Assembly (NCBI GenBank): GCA_010356995.1
Contig: ML996692.1
Span: forward strand, 1,306,205 to 1,370,204
Length of the DNA stretch: 64,000 nucleotides
Direction: 5' to 3'
Origin: Trichodelitschia bisporula
Taxonomy: Eukaryota; Ascomycota; Dothideomycetes; Phaeotrichales; Phaeotrichaceae
Shown: one piece after another, positions 22,137-34,631 of the stretch
How the letters are laid out: each line of letters begins with the position of its first letter
How positions within the stretch are numbered: position 1 is the stretch's first letter
Translations under genes and position numbers: made by a program
Notes under the pieces: model-generated
Databases searched by the model: none
The model's input: the letters and a program-made list of their open reading frames with translations, nothing else
Told to the model about the DNA's origin: nothing

Positions 22137-25011
22137 ATGGTCAAGTAAGTTCGACTCCTTGGTCTACCCGCACGGCATATGAGTTTTTCGTGGTGGAAGG
22201 GGCCATCGTCGCCGCCATGGCAGACTCTTCGCTCACGTCTCATTACCCCGCTCTTGCTTGACGATATGCTGACGATACTTTCCACAGCTTCACGATTGAG
22301 GAGGTTCGTTCTCGAGACGCGACAGAGTCACAAACCGCGTATATACTAACGAGTATAGATCCGTGCGCTCATGGACCATGCCGCCAATGTCCGCAACATG
22401 TCGGTCATTGCGCATGGTAAGTTGGCATCGCTTCCCCTTCCGGAAGAAAAACTCGGCTGACCCATCGTCACAGTCGACCACGGCAAGTCCACCCTCACCG
22501 ACTCGCTCGTCCAGCGTGCCGGTATCATTTCGGCGGCCAGGGCTGGTGAAGCTCGGTTTACGGATACTCGGGCCGATGAACAGGAGCGTGGTGTGACTAT
22601 CAAGTCGACCGCCATCTCGCTGTACGCTCAGCTCAACGACGAGGAGGACCTCAAGGACGTCCCCGTAAAGGTTGACAAGAACGACTTCTTGATCAACTTG
22701 ATCGACTCGCCCGGTCACGTTGACTTCTCATCTGAGGTCACGGCTGCGCTGCGTGTCACTGACGGTGCGCTCGTTGTCGTCGACACCGTCGAGGGTGTGT
22801 GCGTGCAGACCGAGACTGTGCTGCGTCAAGCTCTTGGTGAGCGTATCAAGCCCGTTGTCATCATCAACAAGGTCGACCGTGCGCTGCTTGAGCTGCAGCT
22901 GTCCAAGGAAGATCTGTACCAGAACTTCTCGCGTGTCATCGAGTCCGTCAACGTGGTGATTGCCACCTACTTCGACAAGACTCTCGGTGATGTCCAGGTT
23001 TACCCCGACAAGGGTACCGTTGCCTTCGGCTCCGGTCTTCACGGCTGGGCTTTCACTGTTCGCCAGTTCGCCACGCGTTACAGCAAGAAGTTTGGGGTGG
23101 ACAAAAATAAGATGATGGCCCGCCTCTGGGTAAGTTTTGTTATGCCTCGCTGTCATCCAGAGCTAACCGTCCCAGGGCGATAACTGGTTCTCTCCCAAGA
23201 CCAAGAAGTGGACCAAGACGGCGCCTGCTGATGGCAGCGAGCGTTCGTTCAATCAGTTCATCCTGGACCCGATCTTCAAGATCTTCCACGCTGTGATGAA
23301 CTTTAAGAAGGATGAGATCCCGGTTCTTCTGGAGAAGCTCGACATCAAGCTCACGAGCGACGAGAAGGACCTCGAGGGCAAGATGCTGCTCAAGGTCGTC
23401 ATGCGCAAGTTCCTGCCGGCCGCTGACGCCCTGCTTGAGATGATGATTCTGCATCTGCCGTCGCCCATTACCGCTCAGCGGTACCGCATGGAGACGCTGT
23501 ACGAGGGTCCCCACGACGACGAGGCGGCCATTGCCATCCGCGATTGCGATCCCAAGGGCCCGCTCATGCTGTACATCTCCAAGATGGTGCCGACCTCCGA
23601 CAAGGGCCGCTTCTACGCCTTTGGTCGTGTCTTCGCTGGTACCGTCCGCTCGGGCCTGAAGGTCCGCATCCAGGGCCCGCACTACACGCCCGGCAAGAAG
23701 GATGACCTGTTCATCAAGGCCGTCCAGCGCACCATTCTCATGATGGGTCGCTTCATCGAGCCCATTGAGGATGTGCCCGCCGGCAACATTTGCGGTCTCG
23801 TCGGTATCGATCAGTTCCTGCTCAAGTCGGGTACCCTGACCACGAGCGAGACGGCCCACAACCTGAAGGTTATGAAGTTCTCCGTCTCGCCCGTCGTGCA
23901 GCGCTCGGTTGAGGTCAAGAACGCCAACGACCTGCCCAAGCTTGTCGAAGGTCTGAAGCGTCTGTCCAAGTCCGACCCGTGCGTCCTGACGTACATCAAC
24001 GAGTCTGGTGACCACATTGTCGCCGGTGCTGGTGAGCTGCATCTCGAGATCTGTCTTAAGGATCTCGAGGAGGACCACGCTTGCGTGCCGCTCAAGATCA
24101 GCGACCCCGTCGTGTCTTACCGCGAGACGGTCGCTGCCAAGTCGAGCATGACTGCTCTGTCCAAGTCTCCCAATAAGCACAACCGTCTCTACATGGTGGC
24201 GGAGCCGCTTGACGAGGAGGTGTCCAAGGCCATCGAGGCCGGCAAGATTAGCCATCGTGACGACTTGAAGCTGCGCGCTCGCGTCCTGGCGGACGAGTAC
24301 GGCTGGGACGTTACCGACGCCCGCAAGATTTGGTGCTTCGGCCCCGACACGAGCGGTGCCAACTTGCTCGTCGACCAGACCAAGGCTGTGCAATACCTCA
24401 GCGAAATCAAGGACTCGGTCGTGTCCGGTTTCCAGTGGGCAACTCGCGAGGGCCCGGTCGCCGAGGAGCCGATGCGCTCCGTGCGCTGGAACATCATGGA
24501 CGTGACGCTGCACGCTGATGCCATCCATCGTGGTGGTGGTCAGCTCATCCCGACGGCCCGTCGCGTGCTCTACGCCGCTGCGCTGCTTGCCGAGCCTAGC
24601 ATCCTGGAGCCCGTCTACCTTGTCGAGATCCAGGTGCCGGAGCAGGCCATGGGTGGTATCTACGGTGTGCTTACCCGCCGCCGTGGCCACGTCTTCGAGG
24701 AGGCCCAGCGCCCGGGCACCCCGCTCTACAACATCAAGGCCTACCTGCCGGTCAACGAGTCGTTCGGCTTCGTGGCCGATCTGCGCCAGGGCACTGGCGG
24801 GCAGGCGTTCCCTCAGTCCGTCTTCGACCACTGGCAGCATCTGCCGGGCTCGCTCGCGGACAAGGCGTCCAAGGTGAGCGCGATTGTGAACACTATGCGT
24901 GTGCGGAAGGGCCTGAAGCCGGATGTGCCGGAATACACCAACGTAAGTTTTGAGGAGTGGCTGCCCGAAGGGTGGGTGACTAATGATGGGTAGTACTACG
25001 ACAAGCTCTAG
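22137..25011 (+). CDS. EFT1: Translation elongation factor 2 (eEF2)
   Basis: Six exons give 840 residues: 22137-22144, 22288-22303, 22359-22416, 22474-23129, 23176-24942 and 24994-25011. eEF2 is the GTPase that drives ribosomal translocation. The GTPase motifs are AHVDHGKST, the switch region [25 protein letters not shown] and [10 protein letters not shown]. Domain IV has [12 protein letters not shown], containing the His modified to diphthamide (the diphtheria toxin target), and the C-terminus is YYDKL. Length fits the family (about 842). The first coding exon is only 8 nt and the second only 16 nt, with introns of 143, 55, 57, 46 and 51 bp. Codons are strongly C-ending, as expected for a highly expressed gene, and the late-gene G-rich drift seen in neighbours is weak here. 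Confidence 0.97.
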
Positions 25012-26109
25012 ATGATGTGTGCCGGAGACTTAAGATAAAATGGCGGATGGTTTCGCATACTCGGCATCGCTTGGCCTCTTTTTTCGTCGTCGTCTTTGCG
25101 GATATTCTTTCGACGGTTTGCGCGCGGACCCGTGGGGACGATGCGGGTGAGGGCAGGAGGTTTTGACCACGGCGATGGTGTGTCGTGGGGAGGGGGCTTC
25201 GGGGGTTAGTTTAGTCTTTTTATGGCTAGGTTGGCTCTGGGGCTTCTTTCTCGTGGTGGCTGTTGCCGGGGGATGAGAGAATGAAGACGTTTCCTCCTAT
25301 TACTGCGTGTATCTGCATTGTGATGTTCGGGCTTGAGTGACTATTGTTTCTAACTAGACGTAAGAGCCCGGAGTACTCTGGTAGAGCCTAAGCTCGATTC
25401 TTAAGTTCGGCCACTGTCAGAAGTGCTTCTTGATGGAGTCGTTGATATCTCGTAGCCCCGAGACACTGTATGACGGTTATGTTATGAAAGCTTCGCAGTA
25501 TCGAGCCCGCGGCATCGTCCGCGCAGAAGGACGTTTGGGTGCCGGAAAATAGCGATATGCTCCCAACGCGTTATCCTCCCGGTTGCATGCTACATGCACT
25601 ACGGAGATGAAATGGACGCGCTTCACGCAGTATGTTCAAATCACCAATATCCCATCAAAGGAGCCGAAGGAAGTCGGCGTGAATAACCGGTGAGAGAAAG
25701 GGGGAAGGGGAAGATGGCGGCCAGCCTTGCACGCTGACACCAGCGGGCTACAGCGAAGTAGTTATGACGGCCGGCTCAGAAAGTCATGGCTACGGAATGT
25801 ACGCTTTACGCATTCTTTCGCTGCGGAAGCGGGCGAGGATTATCAGGAACGGGGCAGTGACTTTTCGACCCAGCCCTTGCACAAAGCCACACGCGCCATG
25901 CCCGCCACCCGGTCCCGCCAAGCCCGCCTCACCCCTGCATTGACCTCATCGGCCGCTGTCGCCTCAACATCAAAGGATCCAAGCCTAACTGTCCTCATCC
26001 ACATCGAACATCCTCAACCTCACCTTCAATCTCACAAAAACACCCATCTTACCCTCTCGACCACGTGCATGGCAACCCCACTCGCGCTCTCCCTCAAAAA
26101 CTCTTAGTA
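25012..26109. other. Intergenic between eEF2 and LSB6
   Basis: This 1.1-kb gap holds the eEF2 3' region and the LSB6 promoter. C-rich sequence precedes 26110. No gene or RNA was recognised. Confidence 0.55.
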
Positions 26110-28433
26110 ATGCCCCCCCACCGCCCCCCTACCTCCGGCTACGCGCGCCTCGCCCAAACGGCGGAGGACGAGTACGATTCTGAAGACGATGCGCAAGCGG
26201 GTCGGCCGCCGCTGCCACAGGAGAGCAGATATGAGCCTATACAGCCGAGTTCGAGGCACGAGCGCATGCCCTCCGGCCATAACATACCTTCCGGCCACAG
26301 CTCGCCGCGTCGCCACCAGGCCGCCCCCGGTTCATCGCGAAACCGCGCCGACCCGTTCTCCCGCCGCCACCGCAGCAACTCCGGCGTCGACATCAAGGCC
26401 ATAAACGCGCGTCTGGAGCGGTGGGCCGATGAAATCGCCGCCAAGTTTCGCGGGAGAGGAAGGAGGCGCGCAGCCGACTCCGAACAGCCCGAGATTCAGC
26501 ACTCTGTTTTCCAAGCGCCGGACTGGATACGCCCCGCCACGGAGGACATGCTGGGTGAGGATAAAGATGAGGGGAGGATGAGTAGGGCGGAGTTCGAGGA
26601 GACGGTGGGGAGCGTGCGGAGGGCGATTGAGCGGGGCACGCATCCGACGCTGATTAGCCAGGGGAGTAGTGGGAGTTATTTCGCGAGGGACACGAGTGGG
26701 AAGATTGTCGGGGTGTTCAAGCCGAAGGATGAGGAGCCGTATGCGTCGAGGAATCCGAAGTGGACGAAGTGGATTCATCGGAATTTGTTTCCGTTTGGGT
26801 TTGGAAGGGCTTGTCTTATTCCGAATCTGAGCTATGTCTCGGAGGCGGCGGCGTATGTGCTCGATGTTCAGCTGCGCACGAATATTGTCCCCTACACCGA
26901 TGTTGTGGCGCTGAGTTCGAAGAGCTTCTTTTACGATTTTTGGGATCGGAGGGCGTATTATCGGAAGAAGAAGCCGTTGCCAGAGAAGCAGGGCAGTTTT
27001 CAGGTCTTCCTCAAGGGGTACAAGGATGCGACGCTCTTCCTCAAGGAGCATCCTTGGCCCGACCAGCACAACTCGCGGCTTCAAACCGGTGGCGCAAGGA
27101 AAAAGCGGAGATGGACCGATGATTGCCGGCCCAGTGGATCACGGTCTGACAACTCCGACGACGAGGCCGGGACGCCGAACCCAGAGGAGTCGGATAGGCG
27201 CCGCGTGTTCTGGACCGATGCGCTGCAGCTCAGTTTCCGCGAGCAGCTCGAGAAACTCGTTATCCTGGACTACATCATGCGCAACACGGACCGCGGGTTG
27301 GATAACTGGATGATACGTATCGATCAAGCGGCGCAGACGGCGAGTGTGGTTGCTGAACCGCCAAATATGAATGGGGGAGAGGGGAATGGGAATGGGAATG
27401 GTGTGCATGACGAGCCGTATAAGCGCCAGGAACCGATGATGGCGACGAGTCGCTCCGCGACCCCGGCGGAGGCACCAAGGGCGACGGTGCGCATTGGCGC
27501 GATTGATAATAGTCTGTCCTGGCCGTGGAAGCACCCGGACGCCGTAAGCCCCCCCCCATTACCACCAAAACCAACTAACCCCCGCAGTGGCGCTCCTACC
27601 CCTTCGGCTGGCTCTTCCTCCCCGTCTCCCTTATCGGCCAGCCTTTCACCCCCGCAACCCGCGCGCACTTCCTCCCCCTCCTAACCAGCAAAAAATGGTG
27701 GTCCGACACGCAACTCGAGCTCCGCAAATGCTTCTCTCAAGACGCAGACTTCCAAGAAGGAATGTTCGCGCGCCAGATCGCGGTCATGAAGGGGCAGGCG
27801 TGGAATGTGGTCGAGGCGCTGAAGACGGAGGGACATGGGCCGCTTGAGTTGGCGAGGAGGGCGAGGGTGTGTGTGTGGGATGATTTGGTAGACGTGCCGG
27901 TTGTGGTCCCGATGCGGGCGCCGAGTCCGGGAAGGAGGAGGAGGGAGAGGCCGGTTGTTGAGACAGAGGAGGGGGATATTAGTAATGCGCTGGGCAAGCC
28001 GTCGACGGGGGGGGAGGTGTTTGAAGGGGCTAACGCGGTGGAGCGGGGCGAGGCGAATATTTTCAATACGAGTCGGCAGCCGAGCGCAACGGATCTCCAT
28101 GGAGGAGGCGGCCGGGACAGCGGTGACCAGCCTCTGAGTCCGGATTCGCTCCTGGCTATGCATGAGCGGGCTCGGCCTGGGTACTTCGCGCCCCGACATG
28201 GGCAGGGCCACAAGGCGCGGATGAGCTTCGATGAGCATACGCGGCGGGGACATAGGCCTGGGGTTAGGGGGCATGTTAGGCGGTTGAGTTTGGGCGCGGA
28301 GGCGGGGTGGGAGGATGATGAGGGGGATTTGGGGTATGCGGCTGCGGTGGATGGGGAGGGGTTAAGGAAGAGGGTTATTGTTGAGAGGCTGGAGACGGTG
28401 AAGGGGAGGGGGCCGGTGTTTACTTGGTGTTGA
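26110..28433 (+). CDS. LSB6: Type II phosphatidylinositol 4-kinase
   Basis: Exons 26110-27543 and 27588-28433 (44-bp intron, GTAAGC..CGCAG) encode 759 residues. The enzyme makes PI4P on Golgi, endosome and plasma membrane. The kinase core starts with ISQGSSGSYFARDTSGKIVGVFKPKDEEP (G-loop and ATP-binding Lys) and continues NPKWTKWIHRNLFPFGFGRACL. The catalytic loop is LDYIMRNTDRGLDNWMI and the metal-binding segment is IGAIDNSLSWPWKHP. WRSYPFGWLFLP follows the exon junction. The disordered N-terminus (about 140 residues) and the C-terminus (about 200 residues) are variable. An insert between TDRGLDNW and IDNSLSWP contains a short Asn-Gly repeat. The gene is tail-to-tail with PMS1. Confidence 0.94.
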
Positions 28434-28835
28434 GCTTGCTCTAGCTTTCGGGTCCCTGACTTGCGAGTGCCTGACTTGCGGGTACGGTGTTATTGGCATA
28501 GCGCGGGTGCGTTTTTGGGTAGATTTGCATGGGCCTTCGCTTGCTTGAGATGCGTGAGCGTTGACTGAGCGGGGAAAAATTGTACGACGTGGGTTACACT
28601 TGCGGGCTGGTGGCATACCGTGACAGGTAGTGAAGCATTGAAAGGGGAACAATCCATCATTGTTGGAGCACTTCTTCGTTCTTCTTCGAGATCCCTCGGC
28701 CTGAACACGGGTGGCTACCGGCCCCGCTAGGCAAAATGCCATTGAGACGACAACCTTTCAATTGCCCAACACCGCACTGAACTCCCATTGCTACAATGCA
28801 GATACACACACCATCTCCCCCCTTAAACCGGTACA
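28434..28835. other. Convergent 3' intergenic
   Basis: About 400 bases between the stop codons of LSB6 (+) and PMS1 (-). A 17-bp near-duplicate (ctgacttgcgagtgcctgacttgcgg) is at about 28457-28482. No gene was seen. Confidence 0.6.
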
Positions 28836-31800
28836 CTACATTGCCTCACGAGCGTACGCCCCCCAATCCGTCTCCTCCCCCTCACCCCATCCCCTCCACC
28901 CCCCAAGCCCAGCCAAATGCCTCATCGTCGGCCTCCCATGCGGACAATTCCACGGCTTATCCATCCCGCCAAGCTGCCTTACCACCCTACCCATCTTTTT
29001 CACATCTAAATCCGTCCCCACCATCACACTAGACCTACACGCACGACTCGCTAGAATCTTCCTCACCTTCCCCGGCCTCGGGACCGCGCCTCCCCCACCC
29101 TCACTTAACAGCGCAAGCAATTCTTCCAAATCCTCGGGAGCGAAGATTATTTCCTTACTCATCGGCAACGCCGTGAGCATGGCTGTTTGCTCACCGTTTT
29201 CGGAGGTAGTAACCTCAACCGCGAACCCGTTCTTAGCCAGCGCGGCATTGTTGTTCGCCAGTGTTTCGACGTCGGCCGCTGAGAGAGAGAGCGGGAGGGG
29301 ACGGACTAGGCGCTGCGGGTGCAGGGCTGTGGACGCGGCGAGCCGCTCGAAGTTATACTTCTCGTCTGCGGCGTGTTGGTCGATTATGAAGGTCTCATCC
29401 GTCCCGGCAGCCGGAGTCTCGTCCGAGGGAGACGAGCCAGGCCCACCCCCCGGCCGCACAGCGATGATAAACCCCTTATTAAACTGCCCCACAACCCTCA
29501 TGCGCGCGAAATCCACCTTGCGCACCGTCAGACTCAGCCTCTCTTCCGCGCTCACCCCGTCGACTTCGCCCGTGTCCTCCAGGTCCATGGCTGCGTACGG
29601 CGAGAGTGCGGTGCGGAGGAGGGTGGTGCTGGCGGCGATGGTGGAGGGGGAGGTTGAGAGTGTGGTGGTGAGGTGCAGGGTGGAGTATTTTTTGGATTTG
29701 GTGCGCAGGAGGCGGGTTGCCCGCGACAGGGCGTCTGCCTCGGCCTTTTCGGTCTGGCCTTTGGTGGGTTCGGCGGTGGATGTGGGGTCGGTGGGCATGG
29801 GGTCGGGGGAAGCGGGGCGGGATGCTGGAGGTTCGTCTTCGGGCTCGGCGGAGGCGGGTCGGGATGCCGGGCCTTCGTCGGGTTCGGCCGATGCCGGGGC
29901 AGCTCCGGGTTCCGGTGCTTCGTCGCCTGAGCCTTCGGCCGGTTCGATCCACCGCGGCTCATACGCCGTAGGCGCCGGTGCCTCCTCCTCATCCTCACCG
30001 TCACTTATATCCTCCACTTCCTCCTCCTCCTCTTCATCCCCTTCCTCTTCCCTTTCTTCAGCCGCCGCCGTCCCCGGCGCAGCAAACCTTCTCAGCCGCC
30101 CCAGCAGCGGAGTACTCACCACATTCCGCTCCTCCTGCACGCGGCGCCTCTTCCCTGCGGTGCCCGTCCCTACCGCCGCCACCGTCGTCCGCTCCCCTAT
30201 CGTAATAGTCGCGAGTTCAGCCGGTGCGCGGCGGGGACGCATATGTGCCAACGCAGACTGCAGCGCGGAGGAGGGAGGAGGGCGCGAAGACGAGATAGCA
30301 GGAATAGACTCGTCGGGGTCAGGAGAAGGAGACTTGCCGTGGGAGATGCGGGCGAAGGCGGAGGTTATGGTGGGTTGTTTGGAGACGGATACGGGGGTGT
30401 TGGAGCTGAAGCCGTCGTTGTAGGGCCGCGTGAAGACCCGGGAGCGGGGCGGGCCGTAGGAGAGGATGCGTCGGGGGGAGGCTGGGTTTGAAGAAGGTTC
30501 GGCGGAGGGGGTGGAGGTGGTAGGTCGGGAGCGCGTGGGCATGGGCGGCGAGTTTGGTGCTATGGATGAGCTGTCGTCCGCCGTCTCGACCAGCTTGCGC
30601 GCGGACACGAAACTCGGTCCCGGGGTCGCAGTCCGGCGCGCCATGGCCGGCATAGCCGCGGGGACGGACTGCTCATGCGCCGCGAACATGGCATGCAGAC
30701 TCTCCTTAAGCGTATCAAGCAGAGCAGCCTGGTCATGCAGCAGGATAGTCCGCTTGTCAGGCGAGACATTGACGTCGTACGCGTTCGTATCCATGACCAG
30801 GTTGGCAAAGATGAAGGGCGATTGGGTAATGTTGTAGGACTTGTAGACCTCGTTAATGGCTTTGCTGACCTGCGGGAGGGCGCAGGGGCGCGCGTTGACG
30901 AAGAACATTTGTCGATCCGGGGTTTGCCGGCCTTCGCCTACGACGGGGCGGGAGATGTGCCCCCTGAGGTGCACGGTGTGCGGGGAGTCATGGCCCGGCT
31001 CGGTGGGTACCATTTCGAGTGAAAGGTCGAGGGGAATGAGCGCGGTGAGGGTTTTGGCGCCGTAGACGTTGGCGATGTTTTCTCGTGTCGTTGGGTTGGC
31101 GTTCGTGGCGAAGGCGACAACCTTCTTGCTTCCCGGTTGTTAGCCAGCCGGTAGAAATATATGGGAAGACGAACCCTTTCTTCGGCTGGTTGCTAACCGC
31201 CACCTTAACCCCAGTACTAATACACGCATACGCCTGCAGCAGGGTCAACACCTTCCCATACTCCCTCTTCACATTGCGTTCCAGCTCCCGTCGCCGCACA
31301 GGCAGGTTTTTAAACAGATTCTCAACAACCACCGTGGTGCCCTTTTGACACGCTACTACGGAGGTTCCGCGCAGCTTGCCTGATATTTCGAAGTCTAGCC
31401 GAGTACCTTTGGCCCCGTCCGTGGCGCGCGCGGTGAGGATGTGGAAATCGGAGAGGGCGCAGAGGGAGGAGAGGGCTTCGCCTCTGAAGCCGAAGGTGGA
31501 CAGACTGGTTAGGTCGGCGTAGCTTGCTAGCTTGGAGGTGTAGTGTTTCAGTGCTGTGGGTGTTAGCCTTGTCCTCGAGTACGTCGTGTGCGTAACGTAC
31601 CAACAGTCTCGTAATCCGCGGGCGCGATGCCGGATCCGTTATCTTGTACTTCGATGGCGTCGATGCCATTGTTGCGGAAGCGGACTTCTGGTTTTTGTTA
31701 GGCTGGTTCGTTATGGGCCGGCGGGGAGGTGGGTGCGTACCGATAGACGAAGCACCGGCGTCGAGACTGTTCTCCACGAGTTCTTTGACGACGGAGCAGA

Positions 31801-31918
31801 GGTCGACGATGACTTGGCCGGATTGGATTTGGTGGACCTAGGAGTGTGTGAGGAGAGTTCAGAGATTTTGAAGGAGGGGACAAACGGAGCGGCTTTCGAT
31901 GGCTTTGATGCTTGCCAT
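28836..31918 (-). CDS. PMS1: DNA mismatch-repair MutL homologue, endonuclease subunit
   Basis: Five exons give 962 residues: 31918-31886, 31837-31741, 31687-31601, 31553-31175 and 31128-28836; the introns are 46-53 bp. Pms1 pairs with Mlh1 to form MutL-alpha, which nicks the error-containing strand. The N-terminal GHKL ATPase shows VVKELVENSLDAGAS (Mg/ATP site), IEVQDNGSGIAP and TFGFRGEALSSL. MFFVNARPC and VDVN-like DVNVSPDKRTI follow. A long acidic, Pro-rich linker spans about residues 430-640. The C-terminal domain has the nuclease motif DQHAADEKYNFE, ACRSSVMVG and CPHGRPTMRHL, all needed for metal binding and nicking. The start, MASIKAIESRSVHQIQSGQV across exons 1-2, matches the family exactly. 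The last exon has a long Glu run around 30010-30060. Confidence 0.96.
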
Positions 31919-33348
31919 TGCGGAGGTGGGGCTTGGGGCGGAGATGGAGGCGCGTCCGTGGGGGTGAGGTTGAAGGGACGGGCGGGACGGGTAAGGCGCG
32001 GGACGCGTGCCCACGACTACCGCGCCTGGGGGACGGCTGGGCGGTTGGCGGACTTCATCTTTCCGGTCTTGCTACAACTCTTCTACTGTCATTGTCGTGA
32101 CTACATCACATCTCTCCGTCAGGTCCTGCTCTGATACCGGAACTCTCTCAAGCAATAGCTGTCTCTTCTCGGGTAGCTCCTCTGCTCGTAGTCGGCCGGA
32201 TATCTCTCCGCATGCCATATTCCTTGACCACTCTCGAGTCCCCCGAGTAGTCGTCGCGCGATTATAATACCCTCTTCACTCGCTGCAAGATCTTCCATCG
32301 GCTGTCCTTGCTTGGTGTCGGCTGTAGAATGGCTTCTGCTAACACTAGAACTACAGGTCATCTCCCTCCCTGCTATCACCGCAAACCCGGTCCCGTGTGC
32401 TCGACGACATGGTCTCGATATCATGACCAGGCCTTCTAAATGCATCACCAGGCATTCTAAATGCATCACCAGGCCTTCCAAAGACAGCCAACGGACGTCG
32501 GAATTTCCTTCTCCCCGTCTCTCATGACCTCCCCGCCGCCAGGATCCACGGCTCTGCCATCACCATCCGCGTAGGCCAAGACGGGGCAATCCAATCTATC
32601 ACCCCCAGCATCTCCCCAGAGCCGATCTCTAAATTTCCGGCAGCCACGTTAACCTCCCTATGTGCCGTTCTCGGAACGCCTACCGGGCACCCACGTCGTG
32701 CCGTCATGACGGCACTTCTCCAAATTGCCCGGAATAACTTTTGGAGCGTGTGTGCCGCGGCCTGCCCCGCGAGTCCTCCACTCACGTCCGCATTCGGATG
32801 CTGGCCTGTACTCATTAGCACAGACCAATATCCACCTCGCTCATTCTCGGCTGCCAAACAACCTCCTGCCCAAGGATCCCGACAAGCCTCTCGTCCCACA
32901 TCCTTGCCCCGGAACGCCGGCTTGTATATCGGCGATCAAATCCCCGCTCACCGATCGCTGGATATGGGCCTCATCTCACCGTCCCCCGCCATTGGCCTGT
33001 GATGTGCGATAAGGCTCGGTCACCCCTACCCGAAAGGTACGACACTTCGCCGACAATCTTGGCCCTCACCACATCCATTTCTCCACTCCCTCCGCCGTTG
33101 GCCAACCTAAGTGCGCTCGCCAACGCCTGCCCACATCCACCCCGCACCCCTTCTAGCGCCCACGCCCCTCCTTGCGTATATTCCGTCTTACGCAGCAGCA
33201 CGCCACCACAGCCCACCGAGGCCGTAGCGCCTCCCGCGTATAAGGTAGCACCAGCCGAGCGGACACGGACGCCTCCGCATCCTTCATCCCCCGTCTGTCC
33301 TTTTTGCACCGCACACGCATTTCAGTCCCCTCCGCACCGCATCCCACG
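31919..33348. other. Divergent intergenic region with 21-bp tandem repeat
   Basis: This lies between PMS1 (-) and a secreted-protein gene (+). Three imperfect 21-bp units (catcaccaggc.ttctaaatg) are at about 32420-32480. A plus-strand frame stays open from about 32527 to 33002 without a recognisable domain, and the minus strand is equally open over much of it. I do not call a gene. Confidence 0.45.
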
Positions 33349-34160
33349 ATGCGCCCTCCCCTCCTCCTCCTCAGCCTCACGGCCACGGCCCTCGCCCTCG
33401 CCGTCCCAGACCCAATCCCCGCTCCCACCGCCGCACCCCTCACCCACATGTAAGCCCGCTCCGCCCCGCCCCATCCCACCCGACTAACACCTCCAGCCGT
33501 CGAACCGACAACAATCCAGAACTGCAACTCAACTTGCTAGCCCCCAACACACCCTCCGCCCAACTCGCCGCCGCACTCTCCCCCGCATCACCAGAAGCCC
33601 AAGGCCCCCCAAATGGCCAAGGCCAAAACCACCAACACCCCCCCGGAAAAGGCCCTCCGCCCGGCGGCTGGGGCAAGGGCCCGCCCCCCTGCGGCCCGCC
33701 TCCCGGATCGCCCGGCGGACCGCCGCCGGGTGGATGGCTCGTCATGGCGGCGGGCGCGTTGATGGGGAGGCCGCCGCCGAAGGGCCCGCCGCCGGGGTGT
33801 AAGGGCGGGCCGCCGCCGGGGGGTTGGAATGGAGGTGGGAGGCCCGGCGGGGGTGGGCCGCCGCCTGGGGGTTGGGGTGGGGGAGGACCGCCGCCTGGAG
33901 GTTGGGGTGGGGGAGGACCGCCGCCGGGAGGTTGGGGTGGGGGGGGCAATGGGCCGCCGCCGGAGTGGGCGCAGAATAGGCCGACGGCGACGAAGACAGT
34001 TTCGGTTACGGCGACGTTGGTGATTACGCAGAGTGCGCCTGTGCCGCCGCCGTATACGCCCGCGCCGGAGTATACGCAGGCACCGGCGCAGTATACGCCG
34101 AATGGGGAGGGGGGGTTTGTGACGGCGACACAGTGGGTTTGGGATGATACGTACGAGTAG
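33349..34160 (+). CDS. Secreted PPGGW-repeat protein, unknown function
   Basis: Exons 33349-33449 and 33497-34160 (47-bp intron, GTAAGC..TCCAG) encode 254 residues. A signal peptide (MRPPLLLLSLTATALALA) is followed by a short spacer. A low-complexity region with repeated GGPPPGGWGG units then runs over about 33650-33960. The C-terminus (VSVTATLVITQSAPVPPPYT..YTPNGEGGFVTATQWVWDD) is typical of fungal cell-surface proteins. No GPI signal or enzyme domain is visible. The Trp- and Gly/Pro-rich repeats suggest a structural wall or matrix protein, which is inference. The three best-kept repeat units are about 36 bp each (33850-33950) and nearly identical, so they are probably recent expansions. Confidence 0.7.
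33650..33960 (+). repeat. Coding tandem repeats (GGPPPGGW)
   Basis: Gly/Pro/Trp units inside the secreted-protein gene. The units at about 33850-33950 are near-perfect 36-bp copies, while earlier ones have diverged. Confidence 0.85.
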
Positions 34161-34631
34161 GGGTGGGGGGGTATGTAAGATAGGTTAGAGGGTGGGGGTA
34201 TCAATATAGCGTTTTTTTGCTTGTGAGGTTCGGCTGTCGTGTGTGAGTGCTTTGGATTGGTAGATTGGGTGTAAGGCCGTGGGTTGGGGGATCGGCGTGA
34301 GTGTACAGTATGTGGCCCCTGGTTTGGGATGGGATGGCTACCCGGGTTTGAGATCGGGAATTCCGAGGACGACGCTTTGATATATTAGCATTCCGACCCA
34401 AACGCCAGCTAACATACCCTCAGGTTCGGTCTTCCCCCGCCCGAAAATCCATTCTGCAGGCGCCTCTGATATGCATGAGCCTGCAGGAACCTGCATACAT
34501 CCCAACACAAGCCTGGAACATGCCGTCGTAAAATGCGGTGGCACCTCCGGTCCTCTTTTCTTCAACCTCACTCTTCTCTTCCGACCTCACCGCTCTCTCT
34601 CACCACACGATCCACCTCCTCCTACCCAAAA
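34161..34631. other. Intergenic
   Basis: About 470 bases between two co-oriented secreted-protein genes. The leader before 34632 is C/T-rich. No gene was seen. Confidence 0.6.

Noticed and set aside
23140-24840. 566-residue open frame antisense to eEF2
   Set aside because: It is the mirror of a highly biased (C-ending) eEF2 coding sequence, and its Leu/Val/Gly-rich content fits no family.
33440-34204. 254-residue antisense frame over the PPGGW gene
   Set aside because: It is a by-product of the Gly/Pro repeat DNA. The plus strand has a signal peptide, a clean intron and a sensible C-terminus.
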